Shown one piece after another: positions 54,915 to 64,000 of a stretch of DNA of 64,000 nt (positions within the stretch are counted from its first letter, which is position 1; each line of letters begins with the position of its first letter). Source of the stretch: Paenibacillus spiritus (GTDB lineage Bacteria > Bacillota > Bacilli > Paenibacillales > Paenibacillaceae); NCBI RefSeq assembly GCF_008710135.1, contig NZ_VYKK01000037.1, positions 1 through 64,000 of the forward strand, written 5' to 3'. The notes below the pieces were generated by a model. That model saw only the letters and a list, made by a program, of their open reading frames with translations, had not been told where the DNA came from and made no database searches. The translations under genes and the position numbers were made by a program.

Positions 54915-55658
54915 TTAGCCATTCTTGGAATGATAGACTTCATCCTCGGAACGGCCTCTGCGGCGCCGCCGCCGGCGGGCGGAAGCTGCCACCCGGTCCA
55001 CATTCTGCTTCATGCCATAGAGCGCATAGAGCGCAAGCAGCACAAAGATCATCTTCGAAATCTGTTCCGGGAACATCACCGCAACCGCAACGGCGATAAT
55101 GATCACGATCGGAGCGCCGGCCAGAGCTTTCTTCGGCAGACCGATTTTCTTGAAATTCGGATATTTCACGGTGCTCACCATCAAGTAGCAGAGCAGCAGA
55201 GAAGAGACAATCATGAACGGCGGCGATACGTCCTTATGGAACAGGGACAGCGTAGCCAGCACGCCTCCGGCCGCCGGAATCGGCAGACCGATAAAATAGC
55301 CGGGAATCCCCGGGCGGACATTGAACCGGGCCAGACGCAGAGCGCCGAACACCGGGAACATGGCCGTTACCGACCAGGCCAGGGCAGAGTGCAAATCCTG
55401 CAGGCTGGTTACATACATAATAAGTGCGGGGGCCACGCCGAATGACACGACATCGGACAGGGAATCCAGCTCTTTGCCGAACTCGCTCTCCGCATGGAGT
55501 GCGCGGGCAACCCGTCCATCCAGTCCGTCGGCCAGCATCGCGATAATGACCATGATGGAAGCCAGGCCGATTCTCCCGTCGAGTGCCAGCATAATACCAA
55601 ACATTCCGAGCATCAGATTCATCAGCGTAAATATACTCGGAATCGATTTCTGTATCAT
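54915..55658 (-). CDS. pssA: CDP-diacylglycerol--serine O-phosphatidyltransferase
   Basis: 247 aa. The CDP-alcohol phosphatidyltransferase motif DGLDGRVAR...GKELDSLSD is at about 44-68. About six membrane spans, ending in an Arg-rich tail with eight arginines. It makes phosphatidylserine, the precursor of phosphatidylethanolamine; psd is not in the window. The start is ATG 55658 after AGAGGTG; the frame from 55703 begins before the likely transcription start. Confidence 0.93.
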   Translation of the reverse strand: MIQKSIPSIFTLMNLMLGMFGIMLALDGRIGLASIMVIIAMLADGLDGRVARALHAESEFGKELDSLSDVVSFGVAPALIMYVTSLQDLHSALAWSVTAMFPVFGALRLARFNVRPGIPGYFIGLPIPAAGGVLATLSLFHKDVSPPFMIVSSLLLCYLMVSTVKYPNFKKIGLPKKALAGAPIVIIIAVAVAVMFPEQISKMIFVLLALYALYGMKQNVDRVAASARRRRRRRGRSEDEVYHSKNG

Positions 55659-55709
55659 TTCTTCACCTCTTGTATTCATTGGGCCTAGGGAAATATCCAA
55701 CATTAGGTG

Positions 55710-55738
55710 ATTGTATGTGATTTACATTTGTCTGTCAA
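55710..55738 (-). promoter_or_regulatory. Promoter of pssA, inside the end of disA
   Basis: TTGACA at 55738-55733 and TACAAT at 55715-55710, spacer 17 bp. The -35 lies in the last codons of disA. It gives pssA its own expression. Confidence 0.85.
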
Positions 55739-56792
55739 TAAGAACCTGTTTTTGCAGACGTTTTAAACCTTCCTGAATGCCCCGTGCCCGCGCCTCACCG
55801 ATCCCGTCCACTTCGTCCAGCTCCGCAATGCTTGCCGTCATCAGGTTCGGCAGCATCTCGAACCGCTCCACCAGATTATGAATAATGACATTGGGCAGTC
55901 GGGGAATCTTGTTCAGCAGCCGGTAGCCGCGCGGCGTGACCGGTTCCTCGGCAGCGATCGACGTAGACGGATAACCCAGCAGTCGCGCGATATGGATGTC
56001 GTCCATCAGCTCATCGTCGCTTGCCCGTTTCAGCCCGTTGATAATCTCGCGGATCTTCTCCTCTTCCTCTTCACGGGCGTAGTCCCGGTAGAGCAGCCAG
56101 GCTTCTTCTTCCGTATTGCCGACCAATTCTTCCATCTGCATGCTGATGAGCCGGCCTTCGTTCCCGAGCTCGTTGATGTAGCGCTTGATCTCGGTCTTGA
56201 TCCGGAGCACCATCTCCACGCGCTGTATCACGCCAACCACCTCAGGCACCGTGACAATCCCCTCATACTCAGAGGCCGACAGATTGGTCAGCGCCTGCGT
56301 CAGCACCGCCTTGTATTTCTCCAGCGTCTGAATGGCCTGGTTCGCCTTGGTGAGAATCACCCCGATTTCCTTCAGCGCATAGCGGATCGAGCCTTGGTAG
56401 AGCGTGATGATGTTCCTTCTCTGCGAGATGGAAACCACCAGCTTGCCCGTCTGCTTCGCTACCCGCTCGGCTGTCCGGTGCCGGATGCCGGTCTCGATCG
56501 AAGAGATCGACGAATCGGGGATCAGCTGGGTATTGGCGTACAATATCCGTTTCAAGTCCTCGCTCAGAATGATGGCGCCGTCCATTTTGGCCAGTTCATA
56601 CAGATAGTTCGGGGAAAAATCGCAATTGATCGAGAATCCCCCGTCCACGACCTCCATGACCTCCGGGCTGTAGCCGACCACGATCAGCGCGCCCGTCTTG
56701 GCCCGCAGCACGTTCTCCAACCCTTCGCGAAAAGGCGTTCCCGGCGCGGCCAGCCTGAGCAGGTCGTTCATATTGTCCAGTTGTTCCTTCAT
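55722..56792 (-). CDS. disA: DNA-integrity-scanning diadenylate cyclase DisA
   Basis: 356 aa. DAC domain with DGA (71-73) and RHR (104-106), a helical linker (about 150-290), and a C-terminal HhH DNA-binding domain (about 310-350). It makes c-di-AMP and pauses at DNA lesions. ATG 56792, 12 nt behind radA. Confidence 0.97.
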   Translation of the reverse strand: MKEQLDNMNDLLRLAAPGTPFREGLENVLRAKTGALIVVGYSPEVMEVVDGGFSINCDFSPNYLYELAKMDGAIILSEDLKRILYANTQLIPDSSISSIETGIRHRTAERVAKQTGKLVVSISQRRNIITLYQGSIRYALKEIGVILTKANQAIQTLEKYKAVLTQALTNLSASEYEGIVTVPEVVGVIQRVEMVLRIKTEIKRYINELGNEGRLISMQMEELVGNTEEEAWLLYRDYAREEEEEKIREIINGLKRASDDELMDDIHIARLLGYPSTSIAAEEPVTPRGYRLLNKIPRLPNVIIHNLVERFEMLPNLMTASIAELDEVDGIGEARARGIQEGLKRLQKQVLIDRQM

Positions 56793-56804
56793 GTCTCCCG
56801 CCCC

Positions 56805-58172
56805 CTAATCCAGTGCGACCGCTAACGCTTCCGCCACGGTATTGACTCCGATAATTTGAATATCCTTCGGATGCTTCCAGCCCTTCATGCTCTTCTCCGG
56901 CATAATGACCCGCCGAAATCCGAGCTTCGCCGCCTCTTTCACCCGCGTCTCGGCCCGCGAGACGCCTCTGACTTCGCCCGTCAGTCCGACTTCGCCGAAG
57001 AACACGTCGTAGGCCTTGGTCGGAATGTCGCGGAAGCTGGAGGCGATGCTGACGGCGACCGCCAGATCAATGGCCGGTTCATCGAGCTTCACGCCGCCGG
57101 CCACATTCAGATAAGCGTCCTGGGTCTGCAGGAACATGCCCATCCGTTTCTCCAGCACGGCGATAATCAGCGCCATCCGCTGGTGGTCCATGCCGGTGCA
57201 CATCCGCCGCGGAGACGGAAAATGGGTAGCCGCCACAAGCGCCTGCAGCTCTACCAGCACCGGCCGCGTTCCTTCCATGCTGGCCACCACCGTTGATCCG
57301 GCGACGCCAAGCGGCCGCTCGGAGAGGAAGAGCTCCGACGGATTCTCCACCTCGCGCAGTCCGTCCTCGCCCATCTCGAAGATGCCAATCTCGTTGGTAG
57401 AGCCGAACCGGTTCTTCACGGCGCGCAGCAGACGGTACGTGTGATGGCGTTCGCCTTCAAAATACAGCACGCAGTCCACCATATGCTCCAGCATCCGGGG
57501 ACCGGCGATAGCGCCTTCCTTGGTAACATGTCCGACCAGCACAGTCGCAATCCCCCGGACTTTGGCAATCCGCATGAACCGGGTCGTACATTCTCTGACC
57601 TGGGAGACGCTTCCGGGAGCGCTCGTTACTTCCGGCAGATAGACCGTCTGGATCGAGTCAATGACCAGGAATTGCGGCTGAATCGCCTCTATCGCTTCCT
57701 CGATGCTCTCCATGTTGGTCTCGCACAGAACGAACAGTTCGGCGGACAACGCCCCGAGCCGATCGGCGCGAAGCCGGGTCTGACGCACGGATTCTTCACC
57801 GGAGATATACAGGACCCGAAGGCCTTGGGCTGTCAGCGCATGAGAAGTCTGGAGCAGGAGCGTCGACTTCCCGATACCGGGGTCGCCCCCGACCAGCACA
57901 AGCGAACCGGGCACGATGCCGCCGCCGAGAACCCGGTTTAATTCCCCGATTCCGGTCAGAATGCGCGGTTCCTGATCGCTCTCTATACTTATGATCGACT
58001 GCGGCTTTTCTTTACTATGAAAAAGAGGCGTGTTCATCCCCTGCGTTTTGACGACGCTTTCGGTTTCTTCCACCATCGTGTTCCACGCTTGGCAGCCCGG
58101 GCATTTGCCGAGCCACTTCGGAGATTCGGTTCCGCATTCGGTACAATAGAATTTGGTTTTTGGTTTGGCCAT
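56805..58172 (-). CDS. radA: DNA repair protein RadA (Sms)
   Basis: 455 aa. A zinc finger (CTECG...CPGC, residues about 10-27), Walker [12 protein letters not shown], the KNRFG motif, and a Lon-like C-terminal domain (about 300-450). It drives branch migration in recombination. ATG 58172 after AAGGAG. 209 nt after clpC. Confidence 0.96.
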   Translation of the reverse strand: MAKPKTKFYCTECGTESPKWLGKCPGCQAWNTMVEETESVVKTQGMNTPLFHSKEKPQSIISIESDQEPRILTGIGELNRVLGGGIVPGSLVLVGGDPGIGKSTLLLQTSHALTAQGLRVLYISGEESVRQTRLRADRLGALSAELFVLCETNMESIEEAIEAIQPQFLVIDSIQTVYLPEVTSAPGSVSQVRECTTRFMRIAKVRGIATVLVGHVTKEGAIAGPRMLEHMVDCVLYFEGERHHTYRLLRAVKNRFGSTNEIGIFEMGEDGLREVENPSELFLSERPLGVAGSTVVASMEGTRPVLVELQALVAATHFPSPRRMCTGMDHQRMALIIAVLEKRMGMFLQTQDAYLNVAGGVKLDEPAIDLAVAVSIASSFRDIPTKAYDVFFGEVGLTGEVRGVSRAETRVKEAAKLGFRRVIMPEKSMKGWKHPKDIQIIGVNTVAEALAVALD

Positions 58173-58296
58173 GATACTCTCCTTCTAATTGCTCAGCCTA
58201 TTTAAAAGTTTACCATCTCCGCCTGTCAAACGAAAGGGGAGGACCGAGCGAATCCCGGATTCCCTGAACGTGCAGACCCGCAAAGCTTCTGAAACG

Positions 58297-58336
58297 GAGC
58301 AAAGTCCGCATCCCGTTGCCGGGAGCGGACTTTGCT
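58297..58336. repeat. Perfect 13-bp hairpin between clpC and radA
   Basis: GAGCAAAGTCCGC (58297-58309) and its exact complement (58324-58336), loop with a further TCCCG/CGGGA pairing. No clean U-tract follows on the minus strand. It may slow transcription into radA or protect the clpC mRNA end. Confidence 0.7.
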
Positions 58337-58381
58337 CTATACTCTCTATACGGTTAACTATCTGTGCTTAGCGTACCCGGC

Positions 58382-60838
58382 TTATTCCTGATCGCCTTCG
58401 CCGGACAGCGCCGGTTCCGTCTTCTTGACAGTCAACTCGCCTTTCTCGATGTCGATGTTCAGCGAATCTCCCTTGGAGATATTGCCCTTCAGCAATTCTT
58501 CCGACAGACGGTCCTCGATGTGCTTCTGAATTGCCCGGCGCAGCGGACGGGCGCCGAACTGCGGATCATAGCCTTCTTTGGCAAGGAAGGCTTTGGCCTC
58601 ATCGGTCAGATGGAAGTCGACGTCATATTCGCGCAGACGCTTCCGAAGCTCTTCGGACATCAGCGTGACAATCTCCGCAATATGCTTCTCTTCCAGCGAA
58701 TGGAAGACAATGATTTCGTCGATCCGGTTCAGGAACTCGGGGCGGAAGCTCTTCTTGAGCTCATCCATAACCTTGCCCTTCATGTTGGTATAGTCCGCGC
58801 CGGCATCTTGAACCGCCGTGAAGCCCAGCGTCGAATTGCGCTTGATCGCCTCGGCTCCTACGTTGGAGGTCAGAATGATCAGCGTGTTGCGGAAGTCAAC
58901 CACGCGGCCCTTGGAGTCGGTCAGACGTCCGTCTTCCAGCACCTGAAGAAGAATGTTGAATACTTCCGGGTGAGCCTTCTCAATTTCGTCCAGCAGCACT
59001 ACAGAGTACGGCTTGCGGCGGACCTTCTCGGTCAGCTGGCCGCCTTCTTCATAGCCGACATATCCCGGAGGCGCCCCGACGAGACGGGATGTGGAGTGCT
59101 TCTCCATGTATTCCGACATGTCGATCCGGATAACGGCATTCTCGTCGCCGAACATGGCTTCCGCCAGGGCGCGGGCGAGTTCCGTCTTGCCGACGCCTGT
59201 CGGGCCGAGGAAGATGAACGAGCCCATCGGACGCTTCGGATCCTTCAAGCCGGCTCTGGCCCGGCGGATCGCCCGGCTGACCGCCTTGACGGCTTCATCC
59301 TGGCCGATAACCCGGTCATGCAGGAGAGCTTCCATATTGAGCAGACGCTCGGTCTCCTCTTCCTTCAGCTTGCTGACCGGAACACCGGTCCAGCTGGCCA
59401 CCACCTGGGCGATATCCTCCGGCGTGACCTCGGAATCGGCACGGCCCTGCTTTTCCTTCCACTGGTTCTTGGTAATGTCCAGCTCTTCCCGGATTTTCTG
59501 CTCCGTATCGCGAAGAGCGGCCGCTTTCTCGAATTCCTGGCTCTGGACGGCGGCGTCCTTCTCCTTGCGGATATCATCCAGACGCGTCTCCAGCTCTTTC
59601 AGATTCGGCGGAATTGTGTACGAGTTCAGCCTTACCTTGGAACCCGCTTCGTCGATCAGGTCGATGGCCTTGTCCGGCAGGAAGCGGTCTGTAATGTAAC
59701 GGTCCGACAGCTTAACGGCAGCTTCAATCGCTTCGTCGGTAATCTTCACGCGGTGGTGCGCTTCATAACGGTCGCGAAGTCCGTACAGAATTTGAATGGC
59801 TTCCTCCGGCGAAGGCTGGTCTACGGTAATCGGCTGGAACCGGCGTTCCAGCGCGGCGTCCTTCTCAATGTACTTGCGGTATTCATCCAGCGTGGTTGCC
59901 CCGATGCATTGCAGTTCGCCCCGGGCCAGCGCCGGCTTCAGGATGTTGGAAGCGTCGATTGCGCCTTCCGCCCCGCCTGCGCCAATCAGTGTATGCAGCT
60001 CGTCGATGAACAGGATGATGTTGCCCGCCTGGCGGATCTCATCCATGATCTTCTTGAGACGGTCCTCAAACTCCCCGCGGTATTTGGTGCCGGCCACGAC
60101 CGAGCCCATGTCGAGCGTCATGACCCGCTTGTCGCGCAGCGTCTCCGGAATTTCGTTGTTGATGATCTTCTGGGCCAGGCCTTCGGCGATTGCCGTCTTG
60201 CCGACGCCGGGTTCCCCGATCAGCACCGGATTGTTCTTCGTCCGGCGGCTCAGCACCTGAATGACGCGCTCAATCTCCTTGCTGCGGCCGATTACCGGGT
60301 CCAGATTTCCGTCCTTGGCGTAGGCCGTCAGATCGCGGGCCAATCCGTCCAGCGTAGGCGTGCTGACATTTGCCGTTGAGCCGCTGTGGCTCGAAGTCGC
60401 TTCGTTGCTTCCAAGAAGCTGCAGCACCTGCTGGCGAGCCTTGTTCAAGCTGATGCCAAGGTTATTGAGAACGCGGGCGGCTACGCCTTCGCCTTCACGG
60501 ATCAGTCCCAGCAGAATGTGCTCGGTTCCGACGTAAGTGTGACCCAGCTTCCGTGCCTCATCCATCGAGAGTTCAATCACCTTCTTCGCACGCGGCGTAT
60601 AGGCGATATTGGTCGGCTGCTCCTGGCCGCGGCCAATCAGCGTCTCCACTTCATCCTGGATCTTCTCCAATCCAAGCCCGAGACCGATCAGCGCTTTGGC
60701 GGCGATGCCGTCGCCTTCCCGGATCAGGCCGAGCAGAATATGTTCGGTTCCAATATTATTGTGTCCAAGCCGCACAGCTTCTTCCTGTGCCAGCGCAAGC
60801 ACTTTTTGCGCCCGTTCCGTAAATCTCCCAAACATCAT
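58382..60838 (-). CDS. clpC: ATP-dependent Clp protease ATPase subunit ClpC
   Basis: 818 aa. Two N-terminal Clp repeats (about 3-145), AAA-1 with GEPGVGKTA, a linker with UVR-like [17 protein letters not shown] that serves as MecA/McsB site, and AAA-2 with GPTGVGKTE. It unfolds proteins for ClpP and reads phospho-arginine tags. ATG 60838. Fourth gene of the CtsR operon. Confidence 0.98.
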   Translation of the reverse strand: MMFGRFTERAQKVLALAQEEAVRLGHNNIGTEHILLGLIREGDGIAAKALIGLGLGLEKIQDEVETLIGRGQEQPTNIAYTPRAKKVIELSMDEARKLGHTYVGTEHILLGLIREGEGVAARVLNNLGISLNKARQQVLQLLGSNEATSSHSGSTANVSTPTLDGLARDLTAYAKDGNLDPVIGRSKEIERVIQVLSRRTKNNPVLIGEPGVGKTAIAEGLAQKIINNEIPETLRDKRVMTLDMGSVVAGTKYRGEFEDRLKKIMDEIRQAGNIILFIDELHTLIGAGGAEGAIDASNILKPALARGELQCIGATTLDEYRKYIEKDAALERRFQPITVDQPSPEEAIQILYGLRDRYEAHHRVKITDEAIEAAVKLSDRYITDRFLPDKAIDLIDEAGSKVRLNSYTIPPNLKELETRLDDIRKEKDAAVQSQEFEKAAALRDTEQKIREELDITKNQWKEKQGRADSEVTPEDIAQVVASWTGVPVSKLKEEETERLLNMEALLHDRVIGQDEAVKAVSRAIRRARAGLKDPKRPMGSFIFLGPTGVGKTELARALAEAMFGDENAVIRIDMSEYMEKHSTSRLVGAPPGYVGYEEGGQLTEKVRRKPYSVVLLDEIEKAHPEVFNILLQVLEDGRLTDSKGRVVDFRNTLIILTSNVGAEAIKRNSTLGFTAVQDAGADYTNMKGKVMDELKKSFRPEFLNRIDEIIVFHSLEEKHIAEIVTLMSEELRKRLREYDVDFHLTDEAKAFLAKEGYDPQFGARPLRRAIQKHIEDRLSEELLKGNISKGDSLNIDIEKGELTVKKTEPALSGEGDQE

Positions 60839-60891
60839 ATCCCCTGCACCTCCATGAATTAATTAAATCGAACCTTGAATCCAATCTATAA

Positions 60892-61959
60892 TCAATGTGT
60901 GGTACCCAACGTTTCCCGGAGCAGCTTCGCCCGGTACATATCCAGCTCGGTCGGATGCATCTCATCCCCGAACGTCTTCTGCAGAAAGCCCGGCTGCGTC
61001 TTGACGTTAAGCTCGTTCAGCACGGCGATGGAAGGACTCTTCAGAATGCCGAGGTCTACGCCGAGCCTTACATCCGACAGACGCTGCGAGGATTCTTTCA
61101 AATCCATGACGGCGGCGTACGAGAGAATGCCGAAGGAGCGCATAATCCGGTCCGTAATCCGCAGCGCCGAAGACGAATCCTGAATCAGCCGCTGACGGGC
61201 ATTGCGCTCATGCTCGATGATTTGCAGCGCCACCTCATGCAGATTGTCGATGATCTCTTCTTCGCTCTGTCCGAGCGTAATCTGGTTGGAAATCTGAAAG
61301 AGATTCCCTACAGATTCGCTGCCTTCCCCGTAAATTCCTCTAACTGTGAGCCCTACCTGGTTAACGGCGAGCAGGATGCGGTTGATCTGCTGCGTCATAA
61401 CGAGCGCGGGCAGATGCATCATGACCGAAGCTCTGAGCCCGGTGCCGACATTCGTCGGACAGCTGGTCAGAAATCCCCTCCGGTCGTCAAAAGCGTAGTC
61501 CACGGACGCCTCGAACAAATCGTCGATGGCCGTCGCGCGTTTCCAGGCATCCCGGACCTGGAAGCCCGGGAACAGGCACTGAATCCGCAGATGATCCTCT
61601 TCGTTAATCATAATGCTAACGGATTCGTCTTCATTGATCAGAACCGCCCCGCCGCGGGATTCCTTGGCCAGATTCGGACTGATCAAATGCTTCTCGACCA
61701 GCACCCGCTTGTCGAGATCTTCCAGTTCGTCAAGTCTCAGCGCCTGAAAAACGCCGTAGTCGCTCGGCGTGCCGCCCAAGACCGGGGTCAGAATTTCCCT
61801 AACCGATTCAGCCTGCTCGGCCGAAGCAATCAGCGGAAAAGGTTGATGCTGAATATTGCGGGCGATGCGCACACGGCTGCTGACCACAATTTCGGAGTGG
61901 TCGCCTCCGCTGCGCATCCAGTCGCTTAGCGCATGTTCGGTGAACCGAAGATCTGGCAT
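60892..61959 (-). CDS. mcsB: Protein-arginine kinase McsB
   Basis: 355 aa. A phosphagen-kinase fold with VVSSRVRIARNI and the LTSCPTNVGTGLRAS cysteine region near residue 167. It phosphorylates arginines in substrates including CtsR. ATG 61959, 30 nt behind mcsA. Confidence 0.97.
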   Translation of the reverse strand: MPDLRFTEHALSDWMRSGGDHSEIVVSSRVRIARNIQHQPFPLIASAEQAESVREILTPVLGGTPSDYGVFQALRLDELEDLDKRVLVEKHLISPNLAKESRGGAVLINEDESVSIMINEEDHLRIQCLFPGFQVRDAWKRATAIDDLFEASVDYAFDDRRGFLTSCPTNVGTGLRASVMMHLPALVMTQQINRILLAVNQVGLTVRGIYGEGSESVGNLFQISNQITLGQSEEEIIDNLHEVALQIIEHERNARQRLIQDSSSALRITDRIMRSFGILSYAAVMDLKESSQRLSDVRLGVDLGILKSPSIAVLNELNVKTQPGFLQKTFGDEMHPTELDMYRAKLLRETLGTTH

Positions 61960-61989
61960 CGCGCATCCCCCTTTGTTCTTATGACTTTA

Positions 61990-62511
61990 CTATTGCGCCA
62001 TTTCTTTTTCAAGTCGGCGGATCTGGTCGCGAAGCTCGGCTGCCCGCTCGAACTCTTCCTGTTCAATGCTGACTTTCAGCTGGCCCTTAAGCTCGTCGAT
62101 TTGGCGGCGGAACGTAATGCGGGCGCCGGCCCGTCTGGGCACTTTGCCGACATGGTTTGTACTGCCGTGCACTCTTTTGAAGAGCGGGTCCAGACTCGGG
62201 TCAAAATATTTATAACAAGAGCTGCAGCCAAAACGCCCAAGCTTGCTGAACTGGCTGTATGTCATTCCGCATTCCTCGCATTTGGCCTCCTGGCTGCCCG
62301 CCGCAGCAGCGGCCTTATCCTTACCCGCGCTACCGAGATCCAGAAGCCCCGACAGAAGACTGTGGATAGAGAACCCGCTCGGCGTCCCCGGAATCATCTC
62401 GCCTTTCTCCCGGGCGCAGCTTTCGCAGATATGGAACTCCGTCTTCTGTCCATTGACAATTTTGGTGAAATGAAGAGTTGCCGGCTTAACGCCGCATTCC
62501 TGACAGATCAT
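61990..62511 (-). CDS. mcsA: McsA, activator of McsB
   Basis: 173 aa. Paired CxxC motifs (CQEC, CESC, CEEC, CSSC) for zinc, and a C-terminal UVR domain (QIDELKGQLKVSIEQEEFERAAELRDQI). It activates the arginine kinase McsB and senses stress. ATG 62511 after GGAGGAA. Confidence 0.96.
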   Translation of the reverse strand: MICQECGVKPATLHFTKIVNGQKTEFHICESCAREKGEMIPGTPSGFSIHSLLSGLLDLGSAGKDKAAAAAGSQEAKCEECGMTYSQFSKLGRFGCSSCYKYFDPSLDPLFKRVHGSTNHVGKVPRRAGARITFRRQIDELKGQLKVSIEQEEFERAAELRDQIRRLEKEMAQ

Positions 62512-62541
62512 TGAAGCATTCCTCCTTCGAGACCGAACAGC

Positions 62542-63006
62542 TTACTTGCTCATCAGGGAAATCAGCATGGCTTTCATCAGCTTGGCCCGGATTTCATCGC
62601 GGTAAGGCAGCTTAACCGCCAGACTCTCCCGCGATACGGCGGCGCGCATCAGACAGGCTTCGCGCTTGCTTAAGAAACGCGCTTCTTCCAATTGATAGAT
62701 CAGCCCTTCGGCGGTGTTCTGATCGATTTTGTCGCCGATGGTGCCGCTAAGGTGGGCATGCAGCGCTAGATGCTGGGGGAGCTCGATCCGCTGAATCCGG
62801 ATATAGCCTCCGCCGCCGCGTTTGCTCTGTACGAGATAGCCCTTCTCCAGGGTGAAGCGGGTGCTGATGACGTAATTAATCTGGGAGGGAACACAGGAGA
62901 ACTGGTCCGCCAGATCATTGCGCTGAATCTCGACCGCCCCTTCGGGACTCTCCAGCAGCATGCTCTTTAAATATTGTTCAATGACATCCGAAATATTGCG
63001 CATCAT
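62542..63006 (-). CDS. ctsR: Transcriptional repressor CtsR
   Basis: 154 aa. Winged HTH (about 1-70) with NDLADQFSCVPSQINYVISTRFT and the wing RGGGGYIRI whose glycines act as thermosensor; then a dimerisation domain. It represses its own operon. ATG 63006 after GGAGGA, with a second ATG at 63003. Confidence 0.97.
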   Translation of the reverse strand: MMRNISDVIEQYLKSMLLESPEGAVEIQRNDLADQFSCVPSQINYVISTRFTLEKGYLVQSKRGGGGYIRIQRIELPQHLALHAHLSGTIGDKIDQNTAEGLIYQLEEARFLSKREACLMRAAVSRESLAVKLPYRDEIRAKLMKAMLISLMSK

Positions 63007-63191
63007 CTTATCCTCCTCTGCTTAACCATTCATCCTTGGCCCGAATCGCCCAGAATGCGGCGCAATATCGAAATATGGAGGCTTCGATAAGAATCCCGGA
63101 GAGGGATTCCGAGAAGACGTAGTTCTGATCTCTAGTGTGACCATCTCGGGAATGGAATCATGCACGAATAACGGCCGTCCTTCTCGTTGAC
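63007..63191 (-). other. ctsR leader with three small hairpins
   Basis: About 190 nt between promoter and ctsR. Stems seen: 63091-63097 with 63103-63109 (7 bp, GAATCCC), TATCGAA with TTTCGATA (about 63066-63089), and CCAT/ATGG near 63142-63158. None is followed by a U-tract. No gene. Confidence 0.45.
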
Positions 63192-63208
63192 TTTGACTTT
63201 CTTTGACT
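63192..63208 (-). promoter_or_regulatory. CtsR operator
   Basis: AGTCAAA-GAA-AGTCAAA at 63208-63192, a full match to the CtsR heptad repeat RGTCAAA-NAN-RGTCAAA. A further near-copy AGTCAAC follows at 63192-63186. It begins 3 nt after the -10, so a bound repressor blocks initiation. Confidence 0.92.
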
Positions 63209-63210
63209 TT

Positions 63211-63238
63211 ATTATAGCATATTTTTTGGATTTGCCAA
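63211..63238 (-). promoter_or_regulatory. Promoter of ctsR-mcsA-mcsB-clpC
   Basis: TTGGCA at 63238-63233 (5/6) and perfect TATAAT at 63216-63211, spacer 16 bp, directly before the CtsR operator. Confidence 0.85.
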
Positions 63239-63255
63239 GGTCTCTCAGCTCGCAA

Positions 63256-64000
63256 TCAGAAAAAATCGAACAGCATGGTCTGCGCTCCCGGTACGGCTGC
63301 TCCCAAAAATCTTCGTATCTCCGGATTCCCCGACATCTTCCCGCAAGCAGACATTTCTTCTACCGTGCGATAGCCCAATAATACGGCCGTAAGCGTCCCG
63401 ATATCGGTATGCACATTCGCCCGTTTCTGCCCATCGCCAATCCGTTCCGTCTTAGGTGTTCCATCCTCATTTACAGTGATCTTCCATAATCCTTGATTCC
63501 ATGGAGCCTGCTGATCTGTCAGCGATAAATGAAAAGAACATGCGGCCGCCGGGGCGAAACGGTACTTCGCCATGAAGGCTTCCATATCTACAATCCGGGC
63601 CATGAAATAGGGATGAACCTCCTGGGAAATACGAGGATCATCTAACAGATAAGGCAGATAATCATCGGAAGGAACCCTGTTCATCTCCGCGTGGGTAACC
63701 ATAGAGTCATGATTGGATATGAAGCTCCATAAGCCGCGCCGCGCCTCTTCCCCCGAATAGACAAATTCTCCGATAAGCAGCGTTCTGTCGGCAATCCGGT
63801 ACAGCAAATACCCTTCGGCTTCTCCTTTATCCGTGTAGTAGACGGCGCATTGATTGCCGTGGCCCAGTACGGTTCGTTCCCACCATTCCTCGTTCCGTAT
63901 AAGCGCTCCGTTATAAGCGGAGGCGAACCGATTATACAGGGTATTCAGCTGCTTCAACTCCGCCTTTCCCCGTTTTACGCTAACTGCAGGCCAGGACGGG
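63256..64000 (-). CDS. Eis-like GNAT acetyltransferase, partial (C-terminal part)
   Basis: The open frame runs to the right edge without a stop, so the 5' end is outside the window; a TTG at 63957 need not be the start. The segment holds the middle and C-terminal parts of an Eis-type protein: second GNAT-like domain, then an SCP2-like domain from about LWKITVNEDG to the end, ending in FDFF. Family members acetylate amines such as aminoglycosides or lysines; the substrate here is unknown. It is convergent to nothing and upstream of ctsR. Confidence 0.8.
   Translation of the reverse strand, partial: PSWPAVSVKRGKAELKQLNTLYNRFASAYNGALIRNEEWWERTVLGHGNQCAVYYTDKGEAEGYLLYRIADRTLLIGEFVYSGEEARRGLWSFISNHDSMVTHAEMNRVPSDDYLPYLLDDPRISQEVHPYFMARIVDMEAFMAKYRFAPAAACSFHLSLTDQQAPWNQGLWKITVNEDGTPKTERIGDGQKRANVHTDIGTLTAVLLGYRTVEEMSACGKMSGNPEIRRFLGAAVPGAQTMLFDFF

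Overview
The window looks like a chromosomal segment of an endospore-forming Bacillota, most likely Paenibacillus or a close relative. The evidence is sporulation and germination genes (pdaB, gerD, cwlD, sigH, a SpoIIM-like gene), a zinc-type S14, McsA/McsB/CtsR/ClpC control, and a gene order nearly identical to the origin-proximal ctsR...rrn region of Bacillus subtilis. Almost every gene lies on the minus strand. Reading from right to left follows transcription and ends at the 5' edge of a 16S rRNA gene at position 1. The genus is inference; no plasmid, phage, IS element, tRNA or CRISPR array was seen.

Layout in the direction of transcription (high to low coordinates): (1) an Eis-like acetyltransferase cut by the window edge; (2) the CtsR-controlled operon ctsR-mcsA-mcsB-clpC followed by radA-disA; (3) an accessory stretch at about 52.0-55.7 kb, with pssA on its own promoter, two zinc-ribbon membrane proteins, and a plus-strand gene of unknown function; (4) yacL-ispD-ispF-gltX, then a cysteine T-box in front of cysE-cysS-mrnC-rlmB-rae1; (5) sigH; (6) rpmG-secE-nusG-rplK-rplA; (7) rplJ-rplL-rsmC-like-rpoB-rpoC with an L10 leader and a long rpoB leader; (8) the str operon rplGB-rpsL-rpsG-fusA-tuf; (9) the S10-spc-alpha cluster rpsJ to rplQ; (10) truA-rplM-rpsI; (11) cysH-sat for sulfate assimilation, placed upstream of cwlD-salA; (12) gerD (plus), ppk2 (minus), pdaB (plus), a SpoIIM-like gene and a small conserved protein; (13) the promoters and leader of an rRNA operon.

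The genes mainly build and supply the translation and transcription machinery: ribosomal proteins, RNA polymerase, EF-Tu/EF-G, rRNA modification, and Glu/Cys-tRNA synthetases. Protein quality control (ClpC/McsB), c-di-AMP signalling (DisA), isoprenoid precursor synthesis, cysteine supply and sporulation genes accompany them. Expression appears heavily controlled by RNA leaders: a T-box with its own terminator, an L10 attenuator, a likely L13 leader, repeated motifs before rplK and rplA that could bind L1, and a terminator-like hairpin in the rpoB leader.

No clearly novel multi-gene system is visible. The features most worth checking are the hairpin that could hide the cwlD ribosome-binding site in read-through transcripts, the long rpoB leader, the structured unassigned region between rplQ and truA, and the accessory gene block between disA and yacL. 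Several start codons were moved from the longest open frame because the longer frame begins inside the Shine-Dalgarno sequence.
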